Shown here piece by piece: positions 25,296 to 34,506 of a stretch of 64,000 nucleotides of DNA. The first letter of the stretch is position 1, and each line of letters starts with the position of its first letter. A program made the position numbers and the translations under genes. The stretch is taken from positions 682,001-746,000 of the forward strand of contig NZ_CP044543.1 in NCBI RefSeq assembly GCF_008932115.1, in the 5' to 3' direction. The notes beneath the pieces are model-generated. The model was given only the letters and a program-made list of their open reading frames with translations. It was not told the DNA's origin and ran no database searches. Source of the DNA: Bradyrhizobium betae (GTDB taxonomy: Bacteria > Pseudomonadota > Alphaproteobacteria > Rhizobiales > Xanthobacteraceae).

Positions 25296-26371
25296 TCGGT
25301 TCGTTCACCTTCGAAAACCTGCCCTGCCGCGTCGTGTTCGGCAGCGGAACGCTGGCCTCGGCCAAAGCGGAGGTGGAGCGTCTCGGCGGCAAGCGTGCGC
25401 TGGTGCTGACGACGCCGCAGCAGGAAGCCCAGGGCAAGAGCCTCGGCACGGCGCTCGGCTCGCTCTATGCCGGCATCTTTCCTGGCGCCATCATGCACAC
25501 CCCGGTCGAGGTCACGGAGCGCGCGCTCGCGGCGATGAAGGCGTGCGAGGCTGACTGCGTGGTCGCGCTCGGCGGCGGATCCACGACGGGCCTCGGCAAG
25601 GCGCTCGCCTTGCGCACCGGCGTCAACCAGCTCTGCATTCCCACCACCTATGCTGGCTCGGAGATGACGCCGATTCTCGGCCAGACCGAGAACGGTTTGA
25701 AGACCACGGTGCGCGATGCGGCCGTGCTGCCGGAGACCGTGATCTACGATGTCGATCTCACCCTGACGCTGCCGGTGGGCCTCGCCGCAACGTCCGGCAT
25801 CAACGCGATCGCCCATGCGGTGGAAGCGCTCTACGCGCGCGACACCAATCCAGTGACATCGCTGATGGCGGAAGAAGGCATCCGCGCGTTGGCGCGCGCC
25901 CTGCCCGCCATCGCGGCCAAAAGTGACGATCGCGAGGCCCGCACCGCGGCGCTCTATGGCGCGTGGCTGTGCGGGGTCTGCCTCGGCACCGTCGGCATGG
26001 CGCTGCATCACAAGCTCTGCCACACGCTCGGCGGCACCTTCGATTTGCCGCATGCGGAAACCCACACCATCGTGCTGCCGCATGCGCTCGCGTACAACGC
26101 GCCGGCCGTGCCCGATGCGACGGCCCGCATCTCGCGCGCGATCGGCGCAGCCGATGCCTCGCAGGGACTTTTCGACCTCGCGAAGCGGCTGGGCGCCAGG
26201 CTGGCCTTGCGCGACATCGGCATGCCCGAGAGCGGCATCGACAAGGCGGCCGATCTCGCCGTCACCAATGCCTACTGGAATCCGCGCCCGCTTGAGCGGG
26301 GCGCCATCCGCGACCTCATTGCGCGTGCCTGGGCCGGCGAGCCGCCGGTTGCCATCAAAGCGGCGGCGTGA
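25292..26371 (+). CDS. maleylacetate reductase
   Basis: 359 residues of the iron-type alcohol dehydrogenase superfamily. Seen: NLPCRVVFGSGTLASAKAEV at the start, the cofactor motif GGGSTTGLGKALALRTGV, TYAGSEMTPILGQTENGLKT (a signature of maleylacetate reductases rather than alcohol dehydrogenases), and the metal-site remnant MALHHKLCHTLGG followed by LPHAETHTIVLPHALAYN. The enzyme reduces maleylacetate to 3-oxoadipate with NADH, the step after hydroxyquinol or chlorocatechol ring cleavage. Pairing with the dioxygenase at 28687 supports this call. Confidence 0.93.
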   Translation: MIGSFTFENLPCRVVFGSGTLASAKAEVERLGGKRALVLTTPQQEAQGKSLGTALGSLYAGIFPGAIMHTPVEVTERALAAMKACEADCVVALGGGSTTGLGKALALRTGVNQLCIPTTYAGSEMTPILGQTENGLKTTVRDAAVLPETVIYDVDLTLTLPVGLAATSGINAIAHAVEALYARDTNPVTSLMAEEGIRALARALPAIAAKSDDREARTAALYGAWLCGVCLGTVGMALHHKLCHTLGGTFDLPHAETHTIVLPHALAYNAPAVPDATARISRAIGAADASQGLFDLAKRLGARLALRDIGMPESGIDKAADLAVTNAYWNPRPLERGAIRDLIARAWAGEPPVAIKAAA

Positions 26372-26375
26372 AGCA

Positions 26376-27749
26376 ATGCGGCGCACGCTGATCAAATCCG
26401 CCACGGTCATCAGCATGGATGATGCGATCGGCGATCTCAATACCGGCGATGTCCTGGTCGAGGGCAGCCGCATTGTCGACGTGCGTCCGTCGATCGACCT
26501 CGGCAGCGGTGCGAGCGAGACCGAGATCATCGACGGCAAAGGTCGCATCGTCATCCCCGGCCTGATCAACGCGCATATGCACACCTGGCAGACGGGCTTG
26601 CGCGGCTATGCCGCCAACTGGACGCTGCTGGAATATTTTCGCCGCATGCACGCCGGGCTCGCGACCGTATTCCGGCCCGAGGACATCCATATCGCCACCC
26701 TCGTCGGCGCGCTGAACCAGATCAATTGCGGCACGACCACGCTGGTCGACTGGTGTCACAACAATCCGACGCCTGCTCATACCGACGCTGCCGTGCGCGG
26801 CCTGATCGAAAGCGGCATCCGCGCCGCCTTCTTCCACGGCTCGCCCAAGCCCGAGCCGAAACCCGGCGAGCCGCATTTCTCCGAGGTTCCGCATCCGCGC
26901 CGCGAGATCGAACGGCTGCTGGCGGGGCCCCTCGCCGACCGCGATGGCCTCGTCACGCTCGGGCTTGCCATCCTTGGCCCGCATTATTCGACGCTCGACG
27001 TCGCCAGGCACGATTTTCGCCTGGCGCGGGAGCTGAAGCTGATAACATCGATGCATCAGGGCGGCGGTCCGGCCAAGACGCCCGGCGGCTGGGAGAAGCT
27101 GATCGAGGCCGGCCTTGTCGGTGCCGGCATCAACATCGTCCATGGCAACGACCTGCCCGACCATCTCCTCGACAGGCTGGTCGATCTCGGCGTCTCCTTC
27201 TCGGTCACGCCTGAGAACGAGATGATCCAGGGTCATGGCTTTCCGATCACCGGCCGTCTGCTCAAGCGCGGCGTGCGGCCGACCATTGGCATCGATCTGG
27301 AATCCGTGCTGGCTGGCGACCTCCTCTCCGTTGCGCGCATCGCTTTGTCGATGCAGCGGGCGCTCGACAACGCGGAGTCGCGCAAAGACAGTGGCACCAT
27401 TCCGGCGACGAGCACGATTCCCGTGCGCGAAGCCCTGCGCTGGATCACGACGGAAGGCGCCCGCATGCTCGGCCGCGAGGACCAGATCGGATCGCTGACG
27501 CCGGGCAAGCTTGCCGACCTCGTCATCATCAATGCGTCCGATCTCAACCTCGTCCCGGTGCACGATCCCGTCGCGACCGTCGTGATGCAGACGGGCCTTG
27601 CCAATATCGAGGCCGTCATGATCAGCGGCGCCTGGAAGAAACGGAACGGCAGGTTGCTGGTCGATGGCTTGGAAGCAAATAAGGAGTTGCTGGCGCAATC
27701 CGGCCGCCGGCTGGTGCAGGACATCGAACGACAGGGACGTGCCGCCTGA
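26376..27749 (+). CDS. amidohydrolase, ATZ/TRZ-chlorohydrolase-like
   Basis: 457 residues. The N-terminal beta-sandwich is followed by the metal motif IVIPGLINAHMHTWQTGLRG (HxH). Further ligands are MHQGGGPAKTPGG, NIVHGNDL (His) and IGIDLES (Asp), and the C-terminus has LTPGKLADLVIINASDLNLV. This is subtype III amidohydrolase architecture (triazine hydrolases, guanine/cytosine deaminases, and several aminohydrolases). Start at ATG 26376, five bases after the previous stop; the longer frame upstream overlaps the reductase and is not conserved. In this operon it probably removes an amine or opens a lactam before aromatic-type degradation; the substrate is unknown. Confidence 0.88.
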   Translation: MRRTLIKSATVISMDDAIGDLNTGDVLVEGSRIVDVRPSIDLGSGASETEIIDGKGRIVIPGLINAHMHTWQTGLRGYAANWTLLEYFRRMHAGLATVFRPEDIHIATLVGALNQINCGTTTLVDWCHNNPTPAHTDAAVRGLIESGIRAAFFHGSPKPEPKPGEPHFSEVPHPRREIERLLAGPLADRDGLVTLGLAILGPHYSTLDVARHDFRLARELKLITSMHQGGGPAKTPGGWEKLIEAGLVGAGINIVHGNDLPDHLLDRLVDLGVSFSVTPENEMIQGHGFPITGRLLKRGVRPTIGIDLESVLAGDLLSVARIALSMQRALDNAESRKDSGTIPATSTIPVREALRWITTEGARMLGREDQIGSLTPGKLADLVIINASDLNLVPVHDPVATVVMQTGLANIEAVMISGAWKKRNGRLLVDGLEANKELLAQSGRRLVQDIERQGRAA

Positions 27750-27769
27750 GCGGCCAACGGACAACAACA

Positions 27770-28672
27770 ATGACAGACGCATCAAAGAACGTCGCTTTCA
27801 TCGGGATCGGCAAGATGGGCCTGCCGATGTCGGCCCTCGTCGCCAAGGCCGGCTATGCCGTCACCGCGTTCGATCAGAACGCGGCGCGGATCAGCGAGGC
27901 GCGCGCGCAACGCATCTCGATTGCCGCCTCGCCGGCCGAGGCCGTGAGCGGCAAGGCGGCCGTGATCACGTCCCTGCCCGATGATGCCGCGCTGCGCGGC
28001 GCCTTGCTCGGCCCGACCGGTCTCGTCGCCGCGATGGCGCCCGGAGCCATCTTGATCGAGACCAGCACCGTGAGCGTCGAGGCTTCAACCGAGGTCGCCG
28101 TCGCAGCTCAAGCGCGGAGCATTGCCTATCTGCGCTCGCCGGTCTCCGGCAACGCCAGCATCGTCCACACCGGCGCGCTGACCTGCTTCGTGTCAGGGCC
28201 GAAGGACGCCTTCGAGAACGCAAGGCCGCTGTTCGCAGCCTTCACCCGCGCCCAGACCTATCTCGGGCCCGCCGAGGAAGCGCGCTACGCAAAACTCTCG
28301 GTCAATCTGATGATCGCGGTATCCGCCGCGATGATGGCGGAAAGCCTGGCGCTGGCGCGCAAGGGCGGCATCGCCTGGCAGGACATCCTGAAGGTGCTCG
28401 ACGACAGCGCCGTGGCATCGCCCATGGTGAAATACAAGACCGCACCGCTGCGCAGCCGCGATTTCGAGTCGACCTTCTCCTGCAAGCAGATGGCCAAGGA
28501 TCTCGATCTGATTCTCGGCGCCGGCCATGCCGTGGGCGTGCCACTGCAGCTCGCAGCGCAAGTGCGCGAGACCTACGGCTCGCTGGTGGCGCAGGGCGAC
28601 GGCGACGCCGACTTCATCGCGACCGTCAAGCACCTGGAACGGCTGTCTGGGCTTGGCGAACCCAAACTCTGA
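27770..28672 (+). CDS. NAD(P)-dependent beta-hydroxyacid dehydrogenase-like oxidoreductase
   Basis: 300 residues. Rossmann motif AFIGIGKMGLPMSALVAKAG at the start, VITSLPDDAALRGALLG, then YLRSPVSGNASIVHTGALTC in place of the usual D-A-P-V-S-G-G, and EARYAKLSVNLMIAVSAAMM carrying the conserved Lys. This is a 3-hydroxyisobutyrate dehydrogenase family member; the R-S-P-V-S-G-N variant is unusual and suggests a different substrate from valine catabolism. It sits between the amidohydrolase and dioxygenase genes with short gaps. Confidence 0.9.
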   Translation: MTDASKNVAFIGIGKMGLPMSALVAKAGYAVTAFDQNAARISEARAQRISIAASPAEAVSGKAAVITSLPDDAALRGALLGPTGLVAAMAPGAILIETSTVSVEASTEVAVAAQARSIAYLRSPVSGNASIVHTGALTCFVSGPKDAFENARPLFAAFTRAQTYLGPAEEARYAKLSVNLMIAVSAAMMAESLALARKGGIAWQDILKVLDDSAVASPMVKYKTAPLRSRDFESTFSCKQMAKDLDLILGAGHAVGVPLQLAAQVRETYGSLVAQGDGDADFIATVKHLERLSGLGEPKL

Positions 28673-28686
28673 TCGCGGAGACATAG

Positions 28687-29571
28687 ATGCGCAACTTCGA
28701 CGAAAACACGATTACCGACGCGGTGCTGGAGCGGATCAAGGACGCAACCGATGCGCGTATCAAGCACGTGAGCGAGGCGCTGGTGCGTCACCTTCATGCC
28801 TTCGTCCGCGAGGTGCGGCCGACCCAGAAGGAATGGGAATACGGCATCGACTTCCTGACCCGCACCGGCCACATGTGCGACGACAAGCGCCAGGAGTTCA
28901 TCCTGCTGTCGGATGCGCTGGGTGTCTCCATGCTGGTCGATGCAATCAACCACCCCGTGCCGGAAGGCGCGACCGAGACCACGGTGCTTGGCCCGTTCTT
29001 CGTCCAGGCCGCACCGGAGAAGGATAGCGGCGCCGATATCTCCGGCCCGATGGAGGGCGATCCGATGCTGGTCACCGGCTCCGTCTCGACCGTCGACGGA
29101 CAACCGCTCGTGGGTGCCACCGTCGACGTCTGGCACTCCGACGACGACGGCTATTACGACGTGCAGCAGCTCGACGACATCGGCGATCTCGCGATGCGCG
29201 CCCGCTTCCACACCGACGGCAACGGTCGCTTCCATTTCTGGTCGATCAAGCCTGCCGCCTATCCGATCCCGCATGACGGCCCGGTCGGCGAGATGCTGGA
29301 GGTTCAGGGCCGCCATCCCTGGCGCCCCGCGCATGTCCACTTCATGATCTCGGCGCCGGGCTTCGAGCAGCTCGTGACGCACGTGTTCGTCGCCGGTGAC
29401 CAATATCTCGACAGCGACGTGGTGTTCGGCGTCAAGGACAGCCTGATCCGCGAGTTCGTCCGGCATTCTGCCGGCCGTGCGCCGGATGGTCGCATGGTGG
29501 AGCGCGACTATTTTCACCTCAATTACGATTTCGGCCTGAAGCAGGTCGCAAGCAACGCAAGAGCCGCCTAG
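28687..29571 (+). CDS. intradiol ring-cleavage dioxygenase (hydroxyquinol 1,2-dioxygenase-like)
   Basis: 294 residues. An N-terminal helical dimerisation domain (FVREVRPTQKEWEYGIDFLT, TGHMCDDKRQEFILLSDALG) is followed by the catalytic beta-sandwich. Iron ligands are visible as the Tyr of DDDGYYDVQQ, the Tyr of KPAAYPIPHDGP and the two His of RPAHVHFMISAPG. The order and spacing match hydroxyquinol and catechol 1,2-dioxygenases, which use Fe(III) to split the ring between the hydroxyls. Next to maleylacetate reductase, the best substrate is hydroxyquinol (1,2,4-trihydroxybenzene), giving maleylacetate. GGAGA lies upstream of the ATG. Confidence 0.93.
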   Translation: MRNFDENTITDAVLERIKDATDARIKHVSEALVRHLHAFVREVRPTQKEWEYGIDFLTRTGHMCDDKRQEFILLSDALGVSMLVDAINHPVPEGATETTVLGPFFVQAAPEKDSGADISGPMEGDPMLVTGSVSTVDGQPLVGATVDVWHSDDDGYYDVQQLDDIGDLAMRARFHTDGNGRFHFWSIKPAAYPIPHDGPVGEMLEVQGRHPWRPAHVHFMISAPGFEQLVTHVFVAGDQYLDSDVVFGVKDSLIREFVRHSAGRAPDGRMVERDYFHLNYDFGLKQVASNARAA

Positions 29572-29629
29572 ACTTAAGCGGCGGCGGACCACCAAGAGTC
29601 CGGCGACAGGGAGCAGACGGGAGTTAGGG

Positions 29630-31024
29630 ATGGGACCGCGGGTCAGCACAAGCATATTGGCCGAACGCCTCACCGGCATGATCGGCCCGCGCGCGAGCGT
29701 TGCGCGCGGCGTGCTCGATCAGCATGGGCAGAGCGAGTCGCATTATCGCAACCTGCCGCCCGACATTGTCGTCTTCCCAGAGACGACTCAAGAGGTCGCC
29801 GCGATCGTCAAGCTGTGCGCCGGCGCGGGCATGCCGATCGTTCCGTTCGGCGCCGGCACCTCGCTGGAAGGAAACGCTGCGGCGGTTGCGGGCGGCGTCT
29901 GTTTCGACTTCGCGCGCATGAACAAAGTTCTGAACGTGCATGACAGCGACATGGACGTCGTGGTGCAGCCCGGCATCACGCGAAAGCAGCTCAATGCGGA
30001 GCTGCGCGGCACCGGCCTGTTCTTCCCGATCGATCCCGGCGCCGACGCCTCGATCGGCGGCATGGCCTCGACGCGCGCATCCGGCACCATGGCCGTGCGT
30101 TACGGCACCATGAAGGACAACGTCATGGCGCTGGAGGTGGTGCTGGCCGATGGCCGAATCATCCGGACCGCCAGGCGCGCGCGCAAATCGGCTGCCGGCT
30201 ATGATCTCACGCGCATGTTCGTCGGGGCGGAGGGCACGCTAGGCGTCATCACTGAAATCACGCTGAAGGTGCACCCGGTGCCGCAGGCCATCTCGGCCGC
30301 GGTCTGCAGCTTCGACACCCTGCATAACGCAGTGGATACCGCGATCTCCGTGATCCAGTCCGCGATCCCCGTGGCACGCATCGAGCTGCTCGACGACGTC
30401 ATGATGCGCGGCATCAACGCCTACGCCAAGCTCGGCTATCGCGAGGCGCCGACCCTGTTCTTCGAATTCCACGGCTCCGAGAGCTCCGTCGCCGAGCAGG
30501 CCGAGGCCGCGCAAGCCATCGCCGCCGACCATGGCGGTCATGGCTTTGCCTGGGCCAAGGCACCGGAAGACCGCAGCCGGCTCTGGCACGCCCGCGACAA
30601 TACGCTCTATGCCGGCCTCGGCTTGCGACCTGGTGCACGCGCCGTGATTACCGATGTCTGCGTGCCGATCTCGCGGCTGGCCGAATGCCTGACCGAGACG
30701 CGTCGCGATGCGGACGAGCACGGCTTTACCGCGCCGATCGTCGGCCATGTCGGCGACGGCAATTTCCACATGCTGATCCTGATCGACCCGGCCAGGCCCG
30801 AGGAAACCGAAGGTGCCAAGGCGCTGCAGGCCCGCATGGTCGCCCGCGCCATCGCGATGGATGGCACCTGCACCGGCGAGCACGGCATCGGGATCGGCAA
30901 GATCGATTATCTCACCGACGAGCTCGGCGAAGCCGTCGATGTGATGCGATCGATCAAGACGGCACTCGATCCCGATGGACTGATGAATCCCGGAAAGATC
31001 TTTGCGAGCGGAGCGCGCGCATGA
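29630..31024 (+). CDS. FAD-binding oxidase/dehydrogenase, GlcD/D-lactate dehydrogenase type
   Basis: 464 residues. The PCMH-type FAD domain shows VPFGAGTSLEGNAAAVAGGV and FPIDPGADASIGGMASTRAS-G. The C-terminal FAD-oxidase_C domain shows FEFHGSESSVAEQAEAAQAI, FTAPIVGHVGDGNFHMLILI (metal/substrate His) and GTCTGEHGIGIGK. These enzymes oxidise D-2-hydroxyacids at the inner face of the membrane and pass electrons to quinone or an Fe-S partner. No GlcE/GlcF partner is near. Its stop overlaps the start of the ABC ATPase (ATGA), so it is part of the operon. Confidence 0.92.
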   Translation: MGPRVSTSILAERLTGMIGPRASVARGVLDQHGQSESHYRNLPPDIVVFPETTQEVAAIVKLCAGAGMPIVPFGAGTSLEGNAAAVAGGVCFDFARMNKVLNVHDSDMDVVVQPGITRKQLNAELRGTGLFFPIDPGADASIGGMASTRASGTMAVRYGTMKDNVMALEVVLADGRIIRTARRARKSAAGYDLTRMFVGAEGTLGVITEITLKVHPVPQAISAAVCSFDTLHNAVDTAISVIQSAIPVARIELLDDVMMRGINAYAKLGYREAPTLFFEFHGSESSVAEQAEAAQAIAADHGGHGFAWAKAPEDRSRLWHARDNTLYAGLGLRPGARAVITDVCVPISRLAECLTETRRDADEHGFTAPIVGHVGDGNFHMLILIDPARPEETEGAKALQARMVARAIAMDGTCTGEHGIGIGKIDYLTDELGEAVDVMRSIKTALDPDGLMNPGKIFASGARA

Positions 31025-32547
31025 GCAATGCTGCGTTGGCCATCGAGACCGCCTTACCGGCGCCGCTGCTGGAGCTGCGCGGCATCAGCAAGGAGTTTCC
31101 CGGCGTCAAGGCGCTGGATGACGTGTCCTTTGCCGTTTACCCCGGCGAAGTCCACATGCTGCTCGGGGAGAACGGCGCCGGCAAATCGAGCCTGATGAAG
31201 GTGCTGTGCGGGGCCTATCGCGCCGATTCCGGCGAGTTCTACTTCAGGGGCGACAAGGTCGATATCTCATCGACCGCGGATGCGCAGAAGCTCGGCATTG
31301 CCGTGATCTTCCAGGAATTCTCGCTGGTCCCCCATCTCGATATCGCCCAGAACATCTTCCTCGGCCGCGAACCGAAAGGCCGCATCCCCGGTACCATCGA
31401 CCGCCGCAAGATCCTGGCCGATGCCAGGCGGGTGCTCGATACGATCGGCTTCGAGATCGATCCCTCCACCACCGTCGACAAGCTCGGCGTCGCGCAGCAG
31501 CAGATGGTCGAGATCGCCAAGGCGATCAGCCAGGACGCCCGCATCCTCGTCATGGACGAGCCGACCGCGGCGCTGTCGGACCGCGAGACCGAGCTGCTGT
31601 TCGCCCTAATCGCGCGGCTGAAGGCCGACGGCGTTTCCATCGTCTACATCTCGCACCGCATGGCCGAGGTGTTCGCGCTCGGCGACCGCATCACGGTGCT
31701 GCGCGATGGCCGCCGCATCGACGGCGTCAAACCTGCCGACGTCACCCCGGACCAGCTCGTCCGGATGATGGTCGGCCGCAACGTCGACATGACCTATCCG
31801 CGCAATTTTGCCGACAAGCCCGGCGAGCTGCTGCTCGAGGTCAAGGGCTTGAGTTCACCGACCGGTATCTCCGACATCAATATCGAGGTGCGGCGGGGCG
31901 AGATCGTCGGCCTGTGCGGCCTGGTCGGCTCCGGCCGCAGCGAGGTCGCGCGCGCCATCTTCGGCGCCGATCCCACCAGCGCGGGCGAGATCATCTTCGA
32001 CGGCAAGACCATGTCCGGCGAGCCTGATCTGGCCGCCCGCCGCGGCATCGCGCTGATCCCGGAAAGCCGCAAGAGCGAGGGCCTCGCCCTGCTGCGGTCG
32101 GTGAGCGACAATCTGGTGGTCTCGGCGCTGCGAAAGCTGTTCCCGAGCGGGCTGTTCGACCAGCGCGCTGCGCAACGCACCGCAGACGGCCTGATCCGGC
32201 AACTCAGGATCGCGACGCCCAGCGCGCGCCAGACCGTCGGCCTGCTCTCGGGCGGCAACCAGCAGAAGGTCGTGATCGGCAAGTGGCTGGCGGCGGGCTC
32301 GAAGCTCTTCATTTTCGACGAGCCGACCCGGGGCATCGACATCGGTGCCAAGTCCGAGATTTTTGCCCTGATCGATCGTCTCGTCGCCGAGGGCGCCGCG
32401 GCCCTGATGATCTCGTCCGAGCAGATCGAAATCTGCCATGTCTGCGATCGCGCCTACGTGATGCGCGAGGGCCGCATCGCCGGGCACCTGACGCGCAACG
32501 AACTGACCGAGGAGAACATCGTGCGACTGGGGATGCATCATGCGTGA
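31021..32547 (+). CDS. ribose-type ABC importer, ATP-binding protein with two ABC domains
   Basis: 508 residues. First ABC domain: LLGENGAGKSSLMKVLCGAY (Walker A), GVAQQQMVEIAKAISQDARI (variant signature), LVMDEPTAALSDRE (Walker B). Second domain: the degenerate GLVGSGRSEVARAIFGADP in place of Walker A, LLSGGNQQKVVIGKWLAAGS (signature) and IFDEPTRGIDIG. This asymmetry is typical of RbsA/XylG/MglA-type ATPases. Start at 31021 overlaps the preceding stop. It energises import through the two permeases that follow. Confidence 0.96.
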   Translation: MSNAALAIETALPAPLLELRGISKEFPGVKALDDVSFAVYPGEVHMLLGENGAGKSSLMKVLCGAYRADSGEFYFRGDKVDISSTADAQKLGIAVIFQEFSLVPHLDIAQNIFLGREPKGRIPGTIDRRKILADARRVLDTIGFEIDPSTTVDKLGVAQQQMVEIAKAISQDARILVMDEPTAALSDRETELLFALIARLKADGVSIVYISHRMAEVFALGDRITVLRDGRRIDGVKPADVTPDQLVRMMVGRNVDMTYPRNFADKPGELLLEVKGLSSPTGISDINIEVRRGEIVGLCGLVGSGRSEVARAIFGADPTSAGEIIFDGKTMSGEPDLAARRGIALIPESRKSEGLALLRSVSDNLVVSALRKLFPSGLFDQRAAQRTADGLIRQLRIATPSARQTVGLLSGGNQQKVVIGKWLAAGSKLFIFDEPTRGIDIGAKSEIFALIDRLVAEGAAALMISSEQIEICHVCDRAYVMREGRIAGHLTRNELTEENIVRLGMHHA

Positions 32548-33490
32548 GGCCGCGATCGTCTCGCAACCCAACCCGCTGCAGCGTATTCCCGGCGTTGCCA
32601 TCGTGCTCGTGCTCCTGATCGCGCTGTTTGGCGCAATCGCACCCGGCTTCCTGTCGGTTGCCAATCTCTCCAACGTGCTGGTGCAGTCGACCATCCTGAC
32701 CATGCTGGCGCTGCCGATGACGCTGATCATCATGACCGAAGGGCTGGACCTGTCGATGGGCGCGGTGCTGACGCTGACTTCGCTCTGCGTCGCCATCGTG
32801 TCGCTGGCAACCAAGTCGATGCTGCTGGGCCTCGGCGCCGGCCTGCTGGTCGGCACGGCCTTCGGCTTCGCCAACGGCTGGCTGGTCGCCATCGTCGGCA
32901 TTCCACCCTTCGTGGCGACGCTCGGCACGCTCGGCATGGCGCAGGGCCTGTCACTGATCGTCAGCGACGGCCAGAGCGTGGTCGGCATCCCCCATAGCGT
33001 GCGCGACATCTATTCGGCCACGCTGCTCGGCGTTCCCATGCCGATCGTGATGGCACTGGTGACCTACGCGGCATTTCACGGCCTACTCTATCACACCCGC
33101 TTCGGCACCTACATCTTCGCGCTCGGCGGCAACCGCGAGGCGCTGCGCTATGCCGGCCTCTCGCCGAACAAGCTGCTGATCGCGGTCTATGCGATCGGCG
33201 GCGCCATGGCCGGCATCGCCGGCCTGCTGATGACCGCGCGGATGAATTCCGGTCATCCCACGGCCGGCCTCGGCCTCGAATTCGACGCCATCGCGGCCGT
33301 CGCCGTCGGCGGCACCTCGTTCGAGCGCGGCAATGGCTGGCTGCTCGGCACCCTGCTCGGCGTCCTCTCGGTCGGGGTGTTGCGCAACGGGCTGAACCTG
33401 ATCTCGCTGCCGTCCTCGGTGCAAGTCGCGAGCGTCGGCGTCCTCGTCATCGTCGCACTGTTCCTCGACGGCCTCCGGAGCCGCGCATGA
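32540..33490 (+). CDS. ribose-type ABC importer permease 1
   Basis: 316 residues with 8 to 10 hydrophobic helices: TMLALPMTLIIMTEGLDLSM-G is the RbsC-type G-x-D-L-S-x-G motif, and YAGLSPNKLLIAVYAIGGAM (coupling-helix region, contact with the ATPase) and GLGLEFDAIAAVAVGGTSF lie near the C-terminus. Overlaps the ATPase gene by 8 bases and the next permease by 4, so translation is coupled. With the partner at 33487 it likely forms a heterodimeric channel. Confidence 0.94.
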   Translation: MREAAIVSQPNPLQRIPGVAIVLVLLIALFGAIAPGFLSVANLSNVLVQSTILTMLALPMTLIIMTEGLDLSMGAVLTLTSLCVAIVSLATKSMLLGLGAGLLVGTAFGFANGWLVAIVGIPPFVATLGTLGMAQGLSLIVSDGQSVVGIPHSVRDIYSATLLGVPMPIVMALVTYAAFHGLLYHTRFGTYIFALGGNREALRYAGLSPNKLLIAVYAIGGAMAGIAGLLMTARMNSGHPTAGLGLEFDAIAAVAVGGTSFERGNGWLLGTLLGVLSVGVLRNGLNLISLPSSVQVASVGVLVIVALFLDGLRSRA

Positions 33491-34464
33491 CCGACATCAC
33501 CAAAGAGGCGATGATGCCGCCCCGCTCTTTCCTGTCGCAGGATGCGATCCAGGTGTTCTACCGCCTGCTCGCGGCGCTCTTGATCTGCGCGGTGCTCGCC
33601 GTGCTCAGCGATTCCTTCCTGAGCCTCGGCAACATCCTCAACGTGCTGCGCCAGGCGAGCCTGACCTTCTTCATCGCCTCCGGCCTGACGCTGGTGGTGC
33701 TGACCGCTGGCCTCGATCTCTCGGTCGGCGCCAACGTCGCACTGTCCGCCTGCATCGCCGGCACGGTGATCCACAAGACCGGCTCGCCGGCGCTCGGCAT
33801 CCTCGCCGGGCTTGCCTGCGGCGGCATCGTCGGGCTGCTCAACGGGGTGATGGTCACTGCTCTGCGCATCCCCTCCTTCATCGCCACCTATGGCATGCTC
33901 TGGGTGCTGAACGGCCTCACCTACTGGTACATGGCGGGCGAGACGCTCCACGGCTTCCCCGCCGGGTTCCGCCAGATCGGCAGCGGCTATCTGTTCGGCC
34001 TGCCGATCCCGGTCTACCTGCTGCTGGTGTTCCTCGGGATCGGAACGCTGTTTGCCCAGCGAACGATCTGGGGACAGGAGATCTATGCGATCGGTGCCAA
34101 TCCGGTTGCGGCCCGGCTCTCCGGCATTCCGGTCGCGCGGCGCTTGCTGCTGGTCTATTCCGTCTCCGGAACCATGGCAGGGCTCGCCTCGATCATCTTC
34201 CTGTCGCGGCTCAATTCCGCGGAGGCCGACATCGGCGAAAGCCTGACGCTGCCCGCGATCGCGGCCGTGCTGATCGGCGGCACCTCGCTGTTCGGCGGCG
34301 TCGGCACCGTGTTCGGCACCTTCATCGGCGCGCTGATCCTGACGCTGGTACTGAACGGCATGAATCTCCTGTCAGTCAGCGCCAACTGGCAGCCGCTGGT
34401 GACAGGCATCATCGTCATTCTCGCAGTCTGGCTCGACATGAAGACCCGCCACCGCGCGCAATGA
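33487..34464 (+). CDS. ribose-type ABC importer permease 2
   Basis: 325 residues, RbsC-like: TFFIASGLTLVVLTAGLDLS-VGAN, IYAIGANPVAARLSGIPVAR (coupling region) and ADIGESLTLPAIAAVLIGGT-SLFGG. It differs clearly from permease 1, so the two are paralogues rather than a recent duplication. Followed by a 42-base gap and the binding-protein gene. Confidence 0.94.
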   Translation: MTDITKEAMMPPRSFLSQDAIQVFYRLLAALLICAVLAVLSDSFLSLGNILNVLRQASLTFFIASGLTLVVLTAGLDLSVGANVALSACIAGTVIHKTGSPALGILAGLACGGIVGLLNGVMVTALRIPSFIATYGMLWVLNGLTYWYMAGETLHGFPAGFRQIGSGYLFGLPIPVYLLLVFLGIGTLFAQRTIWGQEIYAIGANPVAARLSGIPVARRLLLVYSVSGTMAGLASIIFLSRLNSAEADIGESLTLPAIAAVLIGGTSLFGGVGTVFGTFIGALILTLVLNGMNLLSVSANWQPLVTGIIVILAVWLDMKTRHRAQ

Positions 34465-34506
34465 GTTCCTGGACGACCAACAAGCAAAACGAGGGATGGA
34501 GGCAAC

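Noticed and set aside
30685..31020. Upstream extension of the ABC ATPase frame
   Set aside because: Overlaps the flavoprotein gene in another frame and lacks similarity; the ATG at 31021 begins the conserved protein and overlaps the preceding stop.
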